Shown: positions 11,805-24,157 of the stretch, one piece after another
Layout of the letters: the number at the start of each line of letters is the position of its first letter
Position numbering within the stretch: the stretch's first letter is position 1
Assembly: GCF_030272615.1 (NCBI RefSeq)
Contig: NC_081410.1
Span: 125,925,640 to 125,989,639, forward strand
Origin: Cryptomeria japonica
Lineage: Eukaryota > Streptophyta > Pinopsida > Cupressales > Cupressaceae
Reading direction: 5' to 3'
DNA length: 64,000 nucleotides
Notes under the pieces: model-generated
Database searches by the model: none
What the model was told of the DNA's origin: nothing
Seen by the model: only the letters and a program-made list of their open reading frames with translations
Translations under genes and position numbers: made by a program

Positions 11805-13316
11805 TGTAATGTCCCCTTTTCAAGCATAATTGGTTTGTGAACAATTAGTCTATTTGCAAAGTTCTCCCATAGGCTAATTGGTGAGCAAGGGAGAACTCCA
11901 ACTTTTTTGGAAAGCATAGGATTGATCAAACAGTGGTTTTGTTCATAGTACTGAGTTCAAATGGTCTTGGTAAGCCTCATGATGTTTTCAAAATGCAATT
12001 TTGGCCTTTTGGAGCTCTCTAAACTTTTTGGAGAAGAGTATAATTCTTAGACAATTACCAAGTTCTTTTGGTTCATTGTCCTAAGTCTCAGTGACATACT
12101 CGTATTATCAAAATTTCATATTTGTCTCATTTTGATGCTTTCGCCAACTTGGGTGATTTATTAAATTATTAAATAATTATAACTTAAGTTGTCCTAAGGA
12201 GGAAATGTTAAAAAGGCAACTAAGGTATAATTATTTGTTCAGAATTGTTTTAAGTTGTGTCTACAGGGGGATGCCTAGGCACATGGGGGTCTTTGTTTTC
12301 TCAAAAGGTTTATTATTTAATTTGAAAAAAGGAGTTTGTGGAGGAAAAAGGGAAATTATTATTTATTATTATTATTTTCTCTCTAGAATGTTATAAAACG
12401 AAGTTAAGAGCTCATTGTTAAGGTTAGATATGTTATGATATTACTTTTTCTTTAGAGAGAACCTACGTTCATCTCCAATTTTCTTGAGGACAAAAACCCT
12501 CATGAAAATAGCAGTTTCGAAGACAAAAACCCCCCTAGCTGGTTAAGAGTGATTTCATCTAGGAATCACTAGTGTGTTTGCAAGTGGAGTTTTAGTTTTG
12601 GTTGCTTCAGTATTGGAGGTATTTGATGTCTTTTGAGAATTTTTTTCACTTTGTGAATCTTTGACACTGTTTTGTGTGAGTTCTTATGTTGGAGGTTGTT
12701 GGAAGTGTTGAAGCTAGTTGTACCAATTCTCCCTATGCTAACCCTACTACTCCATGGAGGCCATACCAATTGAAGCTATTGATTTCTCATGATATGAACA
12801 AGAAGTTGGCATCATTTCTTGTCGTATTGTTCTTGCCTAGCCGCCTATGCTGATGAAGCATGAAATTACACTTTTGAAGGTCGTACCACCTTTATTGCTA
12901 GCCACACATGTACAAAAAATAAGTGACATTTAATAATGGACATTTGCTTCCCTATACTTTAAGTTTAAGTTATGTTTCATGTCTATAATTTTACGATGTT
13001 TGAGGTCGGTTTTGGATCTAGGAGTTACAAAGCGAATTCTAGTTTTTGGAGGAACTTATAGTTTTTCAGTCTTAGTCAAATTTCAATAATCAACAAGCTT
13101 CTATCATCTCCAATAGCACCCAACAATTATCCAGTATTGACAAGAATTTTGGAGGTGTCCCTTGGCATTTTGGGTTGTTTTTATTGTTGGTCATACAGTT
13201 TGGAATGGTGTCTCAGTTCTAATTTGTGTCTGATGCTTCCAAGTATTGTCTTCAGCAATTTATAGTGTGCTCTTAGTGTGTTTAGTTATGATTTGACAAT
13301 ATTAACAAAAGTTTCA
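11805..13316 (+). mobile_element. 5' LTR of a retrotransposon
   Basis: Starts TGTAATGTCCCC directly after old-retroelement sequence and ends GTTTCA just before a primer-site-like sequence. A TATA box (TTATAAAACG, 12391-12400) sits about 590 bp inside on the plus strand. No matching 3' LTR is seen in the window, so the rest of the element was lost or displaced by the hAT (13469) and Copia (17441) insertions. The right boundary relies on analogy with the LTR at 25008-25673, which also ends TTTCA before its primer site. Confidence 0.55.
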
Positions 13317-13318
13317 AA

Positions 13319-13330
13319 TGATATCAGACC
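13319..13330 (+). other. Degenerate primer-binding site (initiator tRNA-Met type)
   Basis: TGATATCAGACC compares with TGGTATCAGAGC, the complement of the initiator tRNA-Met 3' end. Two of 12 positions differ. It lies 2 bp after the proposed LTR end. Confidence 0.45.
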
Positions 13331-14035
13331 TGCAATCAGCTTCTAATATCATCTATCTGAGGTATACAATTACATTGCTGGATACTTGAGTATTTGTTTA
13401 TCCATGTTATCTGGTTCATTCTGGATTGTTGCAGCAGTTTACATTTGTGATCAGAATTTTATATTAACCTAGCTTACCGGGTTTGCCCCTAGACACCCTT
13501 GGTTTGGGTCCAGTCTAGCCTTGGTTCGACCAGGGTTCGAATTTCCCAGAGGGGGTTCGACTTGGTTCGAACCTGGGTGGACCAAGATCGAACCTGGGTG
13601 GACCCAGGTTGAACTTGGACGGTTGGGGGGCCCAAAATGCACTTTTTTATGGAAAATTTTAGATGTTTTTGAAATCCGCCATGTAAAAAGTGAAACTTAT
13701 ACCCTAAAAGTGACTTCTAAAACATTATATTCACTCATTTCACCTCATTTGTGTTGCAAACAAAAGTTTTATGAGAGCAAGTTGAAGTCAGGGTGAACAA
13801 AATTTGGCTTCGAAGATCAAATAGGAGGAGTTGAAGACTGATTTTTGAAGCTTCAACAAGTGCTGCAACATCATTTCCATACATTTGCAAGCTCCCATTG
13901 CCTACAAGAGGTAGATTTTTTAACATTTTTTTCCAACTATTTTTGTTTCCCAAATTTTCAAACATGAAACATGAATTGTTTTTCATTATTTTGTTTTTGA
14001 ATATGTTTATGTTATTTCTTTCCATAGGAACTAGA

Positions 14036-16511
14036 ATGGCATCTACCTCTTCCTCCGTTGCCAATGAACAAACAATTACAAAACAAAGAAATGATCCGAA
14101 TTCTCCATTATGGAAGTATGTTGACATTTTAAACCCACTTCCAGGAGGTGGGGGATTCTGTTGGAGATGCCAAGGATGTGGTATTGAACGTAATAGTTCA
14201 TATTATCAGGTAGTAGGCCATTTGTGTGGAATAGAAGGAAGAGGCATCAAAAAATGCCCTGGAAAAGATGGTAACCCTATACCAGATGAGATAGTGATGA
14301 AATATTTTAAGGAGCATGAGGAGGCAGAAGAGAGAGAAGCCCGTAGATTGACTCAAACCTCTGCAAAGAAAACAAGGGGAATGCAAGCCCCATCTCATCC
14401 CGATGTTGTAGTACAAGACCACCCCTTCTTTTCCACAAATGAACCTGAAAATGAACCACCCTTGACACGTAAAACAACAAAGGGGCCTTTAGAAACCGCA
14501 TTTCAAAATGAGAGTAGAGACATTGCTGACCAAGATATAGAAAGGTGCATTTGTGCAAATGGGTTGGCTTTCAATGTAGTTCGCTCCCCATATTGGAAGC
14601 AAATGATAAAAGGTGTTAATGAAGCTCCAAGAGGGTATAGGGGACCAGGTTATGAGAAGGTACGTGGAACATTATTGGACAAAGAGGTGAAGAGGGTTGA
14701 AAATGCATTGAAACCCATAAGGGATTCATGGGCAGAGACAGGTGTAACAATTGTTTCAGATGGGTGGAAAGATGCTAAAAATCGTCCCTTGATCAATGTC
14801 ATAGCGGTGTCCCCTAAAGGGACAATGTTTTTGAAAGCTGTGGATTGTGAGGGCCAAGTAAAAGATGGCCAATTTATTGCAGAAATTCTCATCTCTGCCA
14901 TTGAGTCAGTGGGACCACGCAATGTTGTCCAAGTCATAACGGACAATGCAAGAAATTGTAGAGCTGCTGGTTTGTTGGTTGAGGAACGCTATGATCACAT
15001 CTTTTGGACACCTTGTGCGGTCCATTCACTCAATCTTATGCTACAAAGGATTGGGACTAAAATAAAATGGATCTGAGATGTGTATGTAGAGGCTGAGGAC
15101 ATCCAGATGTTCATCACAAACCACCACGTCTCAAGGGATTTTTAGATCCTTTTTGAATTTGGAGCTATTGAAGGTAAGTGAAATAGTAATTTAATTTTAC
15201 ATTTTCTGATTCTTTTAATTTCAATGTTCATAATATCATTGTGTAAGCTATATTGTGTATTCTTCTTTAAAGTTTGGCTTTATTTTTTAATCATTTTGGC
15301 ATTAATTTGTGTTATAGGTTGCTGAGACCCGTTTTGCATCAAACACAATTGTCTTAAGACGACTTGTGAAAGTTAGAGTGTCACTCTGCAATATGGTGAT
15401 CAACAACAATTGGACTGTATGGAAGCAGAGTAGCAGTGAGAGGGCAGAAAAAATTAGGGAGAGAAAATTGAATGAGAAATGGTGGGATCTTGTTACATAT
15501 CACCTAAGTATCACCGAGCCCATTATGAGTATGATTTGCTATATCAACATGGATAGGCCTTGCATTGGTGAGATTTATGATGGCATTGACTCAATGCTTG
15601 AAAAAATAAAGTTCACTATAAATGCAAAAGAGAATGACCCCGAGGAGCAATTCTTCAAAGAAGTGAAAGCAATTATTGTAGAAAGGTGGAATAAGATGAC
15701 CACTCCTTTGCATCTTCTTGCCTATGCATTGACACCAAAGTACTATAGCAATCAATTTCTTGATAAACCAAGAAGGATTCCACCATGGAGAGATCTAGAA
15801 GTATCTAATGGGTACAAGGCAGCATTTCTTAGACTATATCCTGATGATGATTTGCGAGATATTGTTACAAATGAGTTCATAGAATTCGCAAATGGGAATG
15901 GTCTAAGTGTTGAGGCACTTCGTCATAGATCCAAGAAGGATGCTCATAGCTGGTGGTACTTCCATGGTGCATGCTTCCAACACCTACAACCCCTCGCTGT
16001 AAAAGTTTTATCACAAGTAAGTTTAATTAATTAAAATTATCACAAGTTTATTTATAGTTTACTTTGTCTTCATAGGTTGCTAGTAATTTTTAATTTTAAT
16101 TTTATTAATGTATAACTTTAATTGTTTACTTTGTCTTCATAGGTTGCTAGTTCATCTGCTTCAGAAAGAAATTGGAGCAAATACTCTTTCATCCACTCAG
16201 TAAAGCGCAATAGGTTGCTATCAAAAAGAGCGGAGAATTTAGCATATGTGCATTCCAACCTACATCTTCTTTCACACAAACAACGTGACTACAAACAAGG
16301 GGAAACGAAGATGTGGGATATAGAGCCAGAGCATACTGATTTGGATGCTCCCGCTTCTCAGCTTCTTGCATTGACACTTGATGACTTGGAGGGCGAGAAA
16401 ACTTATAGTGCAAGTGCAAGTGGTGTTGGCTCATCTAATGTCAATGTCAATGATGAGGAGGATGAGGAGGAGGAGGAGGATGATGAATTAGCTGATCCAT
16501 TTGATGATTAA
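14036..16511 (+). pseudogene. hAT transposase, three exons, one stop and one frameshift
   Basis: Coding most likely starts at ATG 14036, directly after an acceptor (TTTCCATAG, 14027). Order: BED-type zinc finger ('FCWRCQGCGIERN', with downstream H and C residues, 14158-14260); Lys/Arg-rich linker; DUF659 hAT core with 'VSDGW' (about 14756) and 'VITDNA' (about 14935) carrying the expected acidic residues; 'CAVHSLNL' motif (about 15016); then, after introns at 15174-15317 and 16017-16142, the dimerisation motif 'SASERNWSKYSFIHS'. It ends in an acidic tail with TAA at 16509-16511. TGA at 15074-15076 and a 2-base deletion near 15135 break the frame before the first intron. Otherwise the frame is well kept, so inactivation looks recent. 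Confidence 0.85.
16057..16151 (+). repeat. Tandem duplication of an intron 3' splice site
   Basis: The 28-nt string spanning the end of transposase intron 2 (polypyrimidine tract, CATAG, first exon bases GTTGCTAGT) occurs twice, at 16057-16084 and 16124-16151, 67 bp apart. Only the second copy opens the correct dimerisation-domain frame. Confidence 0.9.
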
Positions 16512-16839
16512 ACTTTATATTGTTGAAAGAGTTGAAACAATGATACTTGAATATTTTGTCATTTTGATATTAAACTTGATGTATATGATGCTATTATGGT
16601 ATGATCATGATGCTATGATTACAAGTTTATGTTTGTTATGTTGTTTATATGATGCTATGTGACATGCTAATCTTAATTCATTCTTACAGGCTGTACAAAT
16701 ATTAATATATATATATATAAAATTTACATGTTTTTGTACTAACGAACCCAAACCCCTTTTCAAAATTTTGCTGTATCGGCGAACCGGTGCCCGAACCCGA
16801 ACCGGTGCCCGAACCCAAACCGGCAAGCTAGATATTAAC

Positions 16840-17440
16840 ATAAATCAGCAAGTTTATATTCTCTTATGATGATTTGTAATGCATTTTGTATTATCCTGTA
16901 ATACCCTGGGTGGTAGTATTGCCAATAGTTTCATCTTACACTTTAATGTATTTGCACACCCCATTGAATAAGTGGAAGAAGCTGTGCCTGTTGTAATTGC
17001 ACTCTGCTGAATAAGCGTGAAGTGTTTGTGCTTATTGCAATTACACTCCATTGAATAAGCATGAAGTGCTTGTATTATTGTAACTGCAATCTGCTGAATA
17101 AGCGAGAAGTGCCTATACTTATTGTAAATGCAGTCCACTAAATAAGCATACAAGTGTTCCTTTCAGTTCTTGCATCAAGTACATTCTACTGAAGAAGTAA
17201 ATTTTTGGCTAGCTATGCCACCTTGTGTGCTTCAGTTGTTACCTTTTAGATAGATGGTTGCAGTCCTATACATCGCATGCTCTCCCTTTGCCCATCTCGA
17301 TAACTAAGTGATCCAAAAGTGATAAGGACATTGCACTATAGTTTAATTTCAGATGAAATTTTTAGGGGAGGTTATTACATTGGCGATCTCTTGTCACTTC
17401 AACTTCAACTCTAGACTAATGGATTTTTTAAGCTAACTAG
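16840..17440. repeat. Intron sequence with a 43-44-bp tandem repeat
   Basis: TGAATAAG-type anchors recur at 16965, 17008, 17052, 17095 and 17139 (last one TAAATAAG), a period of 43-44 bp across about 16950-17160. Each unit has a form of AGTG(C/T)TTGT and TTGTAATTGCA. The rest to 17440 is unremarkable. It may be the displaced body of the LTR element at 11805. Confidence 0.75.
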
Positions 17441-18639
17441 TGTTAAGGTAAATAGGAAAATCACCTAATAATTAGTTACTCATTAAATAATTATTAGGCC
17501 CCATTTACTTTATGCACTTAAGCCAAACTAGGGAAATGTTTTTTATTATTATATTGTGCTTTTTTCGTCTCATAGCATAGGATGAGGACACTTTTCATAA
17601 TCAAATGATATCCTCACCGAGGGTTTGATCCAGAGCTTTTTTCCTTTTTATAAGGAGTCAACATTCATTATAATAAATATTTATGCTATTTTGCATTAAA
17701 ACAATTTTTAGGTTGAATGGCAAATCCATCTTGTTTTTTCTCTCAATTGTGATAAGAGTTTTCATTGCAGGGGATTTCTGGGAGTTATGGGGTCACCATC
17801 AACTCCAACATGGTGTGGAGCACCAAATCTTCAACTTCCTATTCAAATTTTAAGAAATCCAGTCCCTGCATCATTTTGTGGTGTGCTAGCATACAAATCT
17901 AACAGTAAAAAAATTGTTGCAAGTTTTTTAATTTCTTCAACAATTGTGCAAAAATCTAGGGACTAACATTCATTTTGTTAGCTTGCTGATGTGTTTTCCA
18001 GGTCAGTAGAATTCCTACAGCTTGTTGTCCCCCCTTTACTGCTTCTGCGGTGCCGCCTTCACTTTCTCCAATTGCAAGCCCTTAATCACCTATGTGACTT
18101 GGGGCTAGTACCCAGTCTAGACCCCTGCAACCTAGCTCCCTAGTCTCCGATGGCACCAAGGGCTTTTTCTAAGCCCCCTATTCATCTCCAAGGCAGACTG
18201 GGCAACTTTTAGGAAATCAAATATAATTTGGGCATATGAACTCCATTTTTGGCAAAACATATATTGTTGGAAAGCTGGTTCCAAGCTCAATCCAATGGGG
18301 CTACTAATTTTTCCACATTCTATTGTTGGTGAGTTTTATTGGCCTCTGAACTCAGATCAAGCCACTTGCACTTCCGAGGTCAAATTTTTTGACTCAAATC
18401 TCTATTTTTGCGATTCTTGTGGTACTAGAAAGTTGGTTCAACCCTCTACACAGATCTCAAGCTTGTTTTTCTAGAATGTTCACCAAGTATCGTTATTTTC
18501 ATCGAATCTCAGGTTTTCCCTTTTGATTATTTTCTTGGAAAACATGCAAACAAGATCATTTTTTAGGAACAAGGGGGAATTTTCTTGCATTGTGAAAGCT
18601 TTTATTATTGTTTCTCTTCCAAATTTCTGTACTTTTCAA

Positions 18640-18839
18640 ATAACATCATAGATCCAACCAACATTACTCCCCTCACACCATACAATTACTATGGGTGGAG
18701 AAAACAAATCGAGATCCATTTGAAAAAACAAGGGTTGTATAGAGTGACCATGGGTGTAGTACTTGAACAAAGAGGAGCTGCACAAGAGAGAAAATGGTTT
18801 TACTGTTACAGAAGTGATGAAACTTTTGGGACATTATGA
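18640..18839 (+). pseudogene. Copia gag N-terminal fragment
   Basis: The frame contains 'NYYGWRKQIEIHLKKQGL', the conserved start of plant Copia Gag (UBN2-like: N-Y-x2-W-K-x-Q-ME-x-HLK-x2-GLW), followed by 'RVTMG'. The frame stops at 18839 and no capsid continuation or zinc knuckle is seen nearby. Confidence 0.65.
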
Positions 18840-19778
18840 ATGCCTATGTTTCCTAGTGTATTCTTTCATGTTGAGTCTTGCACTACACCCAATTAGATCT
18901 TCTAAGGGAGAATCATCTAAGGAGAGACCAAAATGTTAAGACATGACGAGCATCAAGGTTATGCAAAGCAAATTGATGAGCTAAAACACCTTCTACAAAA
19001 GAACCTATTTAGCTGCCTTCATCTATATCATTTGGTACAACCTCTTCTTCCACTTTAGCACCTGCACAATTAGGGTCAGCATGCATGGCAAGTGGAGTAG
19101 ACAAGATGAAAGGCCATGCCCTCTTTGCATCCACCAAACCTTAATCAAGTCGATGGCTTCTAGATTTCAGAGCCTCACATCACAAGTTTCATCTCAACAT
19201 ATGTTCTCTTCATATAAGGCTTGCACATTACCACATATACTGATGTGTTAGGGGGAAAAGATCTGTTGATATTGCTGATGAAAAATCTCATGATGTAATT
19301 TGTGTTCCTTCACTATCCTCCATTTCCCTTTCCATCTATCAGATTGCACATGGTGGGGAAAGGAAGACAATTTAGCTTACACCTGATTCAGTGCTTATCA
19401 GAGATTTGGAGAGTAGAGAGATCATTTCAGCTAGGACAGTTGATCATGCCTCTCAATTGTATGCCTTCTCAAACTTTGCTCCTGATGATCTTGCAATATC
19501 ATTGATTGGTTTACCTCTCATGCATCTAGAGTGGATCAGATATCTAAGGAAAAGTTTGGCCACTTGAACCAATGTGTACTTCCATCATCCACCTTGGTTC
19601 ATGAGACTTGCATTGAGCTTCCACCATCTCCACCTTCTGCATCTATAGAGATCAGTTCAGTTTAAAAGGATGTTAGTTTTCTTTCAATTTCAACTTTGTG
19701 GGATGACTTCTTATCAGACATTGCAGCATTATTTGTTGAGTCACACATTGCAGACATTGGGGACATGATTGAGGATTT

Positions 19779-20935
19779 TGTAATGTCCCCTTCTGCCTAG
19801 AGTCAATCATCGTTTCCCCGAGGCTAGAGCAAAATAAAATTACAAGGGAATTAAGTTATTAATTAAATATGAAGTTAAGCCAAGGCATAAATTATAACTT
19901 GTTCATATTTAATTAATAAGGTGGGCCCTTTATAATGTTCAGAGCGCCTAAGTTACTTGGACAAGCTATTTATCTTAAGTCTAAGTTGAAATATTTGTTT
20001 GGGCATCTTATGTGATATGGGTGGCTAAACTTCTTTGGGCGATTTAATTATTATATGTCTGAGTAAAACATCAATGATAAGGCCAACTTATTTAATTGGA
20101 GCGGTTTGCTATAAGTGAAATTATTAAGATCTAAAAAATTATTGAGCCAATCAAGGGAAAAGGCAATATTTAAGGAGAAATCATGGACTTGGGAAGACAT
20201 TCACCATTGTTATGATTTGTCTTGAGTTTCTCTGAGCAGCGAATATCTTCTTCCAATCTAGAATGGAACCCCTGGATGGATTGGTGATTTGGACGGTACC
20301 CCAACTCATCCAGAGTTCAACAAATTCAATCAGCCAATTCATGGTCTACAATAACCATTTGCAGATTATTGAAGAAATCAGAATCTAAAGCAGTTCGCCT
20401 AGGGTAGAGGCACACCATATCACAGGCTATTTCCATTGACAATATTCCTGTGCTGTTTGGGCCCGATTTTTAGAGATTTGGAAGCCCTTCACAAATCGCA
20501 TGTCATCTAAGGCAGCCATTTTAATACAGGGGCAACGGCTACCATAGAAGCTCAGCTGGTATCATTTTGAGGGCGATACAAGAGTCTGTAACTGCTGAAA
20601 GGTTGGGCGATACAAGTTCATTAGCATTTCCAGCTAGTGTAATCTATCAAAAGGGCACCATTCGTTATTACATCTAGAAGATCCCTGTATAAGCATGTCG
20701 TGGTATGTTTTCCAAGAATTTTGTGTGATATTGATAACTGCAGCAATATATAAATCCAGTAATTTCAACATAATTTAGACAATTACTTGTTTCATTGGAG
20801 AAAATTGTCTTTTATTCTTTCCCTGTAAATCTCATTCATTGCATGCACAAAATATTCATGTTATGAAATAAACCTCAAGCATACTTTCAAAACAAAACCA
20901 TAAACGTCATTAAAATCAGAGGAAATGATATTTCA
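19779..20935 (+). mobile_element. Solo LTR nested in the Copia element (1157 bp)
   Basis: Starts TGTAATGTCCCC and ends GATATTTCA, the same end words as the LTR at 25008-25673. Flanking pentamers are GATTT (19774-19778) and GATAT (20936-20940), a target duplication with one change. Copia-like sequence resumes on the right. No primer site or internal region accompanies it. Confidence 0.7.
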
Positions 20936-21857
20936 GATATTCACTTCCTCTTTGATGACAGCTACATCACACCTATTATTACATTTGGGAGGTTATTCCC
21001 ACAAAGATCTTCATAGTTTTTTGGATTTGCTTCATTTAATTTGGCATCTTTTGATTCAAACATGTGGACACTTTAGCAGCTTTCCGAGGGACACATCATC
21101 AGAAATTTTCTCCCATATCTCTTGCAGGAGTTTCTTCTACATTCACCACTGGATTTGTTTCTTTTGAAAGAGAGGAATATTATTTTCCAACTTTGGATAA
21201 TCTTCAGCATTCTTCTTTAAGCATTCACTTACTCTTCTTTTCTCTCCCATGGGGGGGGGGGCGCTTGATTGAAGCAGTAATTGAGTGGACATGTTGAATC
21301 CTAGATTCTTTTGTCACATGTACACATTTATTTTCTTTTTTCTCTCTTTTGTAAAGAAGCTTTTCTCCATGAGGTTTTCTCTTTTTCTCAAGTCATTTGC
21401 TTGTACATGGGTGCATCATCAAGTCTTGTAGTTGGAACCCATTTATGCATCCATCATTATGTTTTTAGCTTCTTCCTAAATTGAACTTAAGGAGGGGTGT
21501 TAAAGCATATAGGAAAATCTCAAAATTATTAATCAATCATTAATGAATTATTAGGGCCCTTTTACTTTATTCACTAAAGCTAAACTTTGGAAATGTTTTT
21601 TTAATTTTTCGATTGTGCCTTTTTTTGTCTTGTAGTATAAGATGAGGAACTTGTCATAATCTAATGACACACTCACCTAGGTTTGATCTAGGATTTCATT
21701 TTGTATTCATCATTCATTGTAATCATTATTTAGACTATTTTGCATCAATAAAATTCTCAAGGTGAATAGAAAATCCATCTCGCTCTCTCTCAATTGTGAT
21801 ACAAGTTTTGTTGTAGGTGATTTTTGGGAGCTATGAGATTCACCATCAACTCCAACA

Positions 21858-22049
21858 GGTAGTTCACACAATATCTTTGTTCTTGTTGATCCACCAGTTG
21901 AAGGGATTGTTCGGTTTTTTTATCTCCCCTAACTACACTCTAATCTTCTCCTACCTTTATTAGAAGTTATTGTAACAAATGTTCATGACTTTAAAGAAAA
22001 TTTGCTATTATTAATTAGTGAGCAGTACACCATTTTATTAATAGAATTC
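21858..22049. other. Short spacer between elements
   Basis: Nothing recognised. It ends with AATTC (22045-22049), the left target duplication of the next element. Confidence 0.4.
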
Positions 22050-22112
22050 TGTGATGTCCCTACTAGTTAGAGATCACTGTCCTGCAAAATAGTTTGTTAG
22101 AATACAACAGAC

Positions 22113-22143
<31 letters not shown>

Positions 22144-23788
22144 CTAAATTGCAATCTAACTTTAAAATACTTAATTAACATAATCACAATTCTCATCTAA
22201 TAAAAAGGATATGAATGCCATACAGAAGTATGTCCTTAGGCGGTCGTGAAGCTCGCCTTCTTGGAACCCCTTGGTTCCAAGCCCTTCAGGAAATCGAAGA
22301 TGAGTTCGAATCCTGTCTTGGGTGTAACCTCTTACACCCAAGCCATCCAAGGAAGACCCTTGTCTATTCCTTGCCTTGGGTGATGCCTCCATCATCCAAG
22401 TCCTCAGAGGGGACCGGCCAGGCTGTAATGTCCCTACTAGTTAGAGATCACTGTCTTGACCTCTTCCTCTTTCCACGCAGCAGACCCCTTATCCTCCCAC
22501 TGATTTTCCCTTATTTCCTTTCTTCCCCATTCTCCCCGTCTCTCATTCTATTTTATAACTTTAATTTCCATAAGAGTCCCCTCACTTCATTTGAGGAGTC
22601 ATATATCTTTGTTTATTAATAAACATAATTGTTAACTCAGACACGTGTTTATTATCCTTTAATTACTGATTTTATGTGATTGTTGAACTGTCACTTGGTC
22701 ATTAATAATTTATTCCACAATTATCATATTTATCGTTGTATACTAATGTTCTTTGTCATTAAAGATTGGTGCTTTGATAGGCATCTCCTTTATCGCTGTT
22801 CCCACATTTGCTTTTGTAAATCGATCATTTGACATGCTGGTGATATCGTAATCGATATTATTAGTTGATGCCATTATTATTACCGATTGCTATTGCTTGT
22901 AGATAGAATACCAGTGATAGTTATTGTCTTTCAATAAGAGGAGGCTCTTCATATTGCCGTTGGATGATCAGTTGCTGTCAAGAATAATCTTCTATCATAG
23001 CTCCCCTTGACTTGCTGCTGCTCTTATATATTTCTTTGATATCATTGCTATCGTTAGATATTCCATTGGTGGATTACGGGAATGTTCCTACTGATCTATG
23101 GATCTTGCTTTCTTTGTCTTCTATTAAGGTCATTTGTTAATGGATCGCTGGGCACTACTTTCTCTCTTAATCACTTTGGGATATATGTGACTGAATCATT
23201 GCTATCGACAATATCATTGTATTTGGTCAAAGTCTTTCTGTAACCAATGATTGTTCAATGCGATTTTTGTTTGCTGATATTATGGGAATGTAGCGACCAA
23301 ATAACTCGACTATTGCCACCCAATAAATCTCTATCATTCTTTAGAAAATTTAGTCTGATGATTACTTGATATAAATGTACTTCATATTCATATGAATCAG
23401 TCCAAGGATACCCATTGGTTCATTGTTTTGGCTTAGTACTCATGGTCGGTACATATATACATTTTACAGTGTAATGGAAGATATATATATCGTTGGCAAT
23501 ATTATTTCGAGGTGATTGTGATGAGCTGTTGATCCCTTATACCTGTGATAATTGATTTAGAACCTCCAATTGTATTTTGAAGCCAAGTAAGAGCTAATAT
23601 TAATTTATTTTAATTTGAATATTTCAGGAATATTATTAGTAATAAATATTAATAGATATTAATTAAATAATACATTTAATAAATAAATAAATTTCAAAAT
23701 AGAAGTTCGTAGATATTATTATATTAATTAATAATAATTTAATTACTTCATTTAGGATATATATAACGATCAAGGAGGGGACATGACA
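22050..23788 (-). mobile_element. LTR element with one full and one mostly lost LTR
   Basis: Matching AATTC pentamers lie at 22045-22049 and 23789-23793. The outer ends are TGTGATGTCCC and GGGGACATGACA. A full LTR-like unit spans 22424-23788. Its left 33 bases (GTCCCTACTAGTTAGAGATC and flanks) recur at the far left, 22050-22090, as the only trace of the second LTR. The 330 bp between them (with a TA microsatellite at 22111-22138) would be the internal region. Orientation is tentative. The right end is very AT-rich. Confidence 0.55.
22111..22138. repeat. TA dinucleotide microsatellite
   Basis: Fourteen or so uninterrupted AT/TA steps. Confidence 0.95.
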
Positions 23789-23868
23789 AATTCTAATTCA
23801 AATTCAAGGGCTTCCGCTTATGCATTCACAAGAGAATGTGTTGGGGCCTAGATCAAAAGAATACGGAC

Positions 23869-24015
23869 CTGAGAAAGTAAATCAATAGTGCGGCGTAGAA
23901 GGCGAGCAAGATCTCCATCATCTACTCCACAATCCATCATAATTTCTCTCCAGGTCAAACCAGATGCCCAAGCCTCAACAATGCCTGCAAACTGCATATC
24001 CAAGTCGCAACTAAT
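23869..24015 (-). CDS. ISE2: ISE2-like DExH-box RNA helicase, penultimate exon
   Basis: 49 codons, entered and left in phase 0. On the minus strand it follows TTCTTGGCAG and ends CTTTCTCAG before GTCCGT. It encodes 'FAGIVEAWASGLTWREIM' and 'GDLARLLRRTIDLLSQ', the conserved DSHCT-type C-terminal helical region of ISE2-family plastid helicases. The frame is intact. The next exon upstream is only 142 bp away, while the next one downstream is almost 20 kb away. Confidence 0.9.
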
Positions 24016-24157
24016 CTGCCAAGAACAAATGAAACTTACTTACATAACTACAATAGTTTATTTTGAAAAGACATATACATTGACCTAGAATATATCTTTA
24101 GCAAATAGAGACACTAAAAATAATTCAAAGTTTTATAATTATAAATATATTTCTTAC

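Larger units (their letters stand above)
13469..16831 (+). mobile_element. Complete hAT transposon (3363 bp) with decayed transposase
   Basis: A perfect 8-bp target duplication ATATTAAC lies at 13461-13468 and 16832-16839. Terminal inverted repeats are CTAGCTTACCGGGTTTG and, read from the right end, CTAGCTTGCCGGTTTG. Subterminal regions carry repeated TTCGA/GGTTCGAAC words on the left (13530-13620) and GAACCGGTGCCC words on the right (16780-16820). The single gene inside has a BED zinc finger, a DUF659-type catalytic region and a hAT dimerisation domain, and is broken by one nonsense codon and one small deletion. The element sits next to the primer site of the LTR remnant at 11805. Confidence 0.93.
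17441..21857 (+). mobile_element. Copia-type LTR retrotransposon, degenerate (4417 bp with nested LTR)
   Basis: Direct LTRs lie at 17441-17810 and 21498-21857 (TGTTAA...CTCCAACA), clearly diverged. A purine tract TTAAGGAGGGG (21487-21497) abuts the 3' LTR and a weak primer site (TGGTGTGGAGC, 17811) follows the 5' LTR. Flanks are ACTAG and GGTAG, at most a decayed 5-bp duplication. The body has a Copia gag start but no recognisable integrase or reverse transcriptase. A solo LTR is inserted at 19779-20935. Confidence 0.75.
4124..23868 (-). other. ISE2: Giant ISE2 intron, about 19.7 kb
   Basis: The intron runs from the donor CAG|GTCCGT (exon end 23869) to the acceptor at 4124-4125. It contains at least six transposon insertions listed separately. 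The donor is GT but departs from the GTAAGT consensus. Confidence 0.8.

Noticed and set aside
16881-16910. TGTAATACCC as another LTR start
   Set aside because: The word is only partly like TGTAATGTCCCC and no second end or target duplication was found.
21240-21263. Run of G (about 11) as a functional G-tract or quadruplex
   Set aside because: A single homopolymer cannot form an intramolecular quadruplex with loops here, and it may be a sequencing-length artefact.
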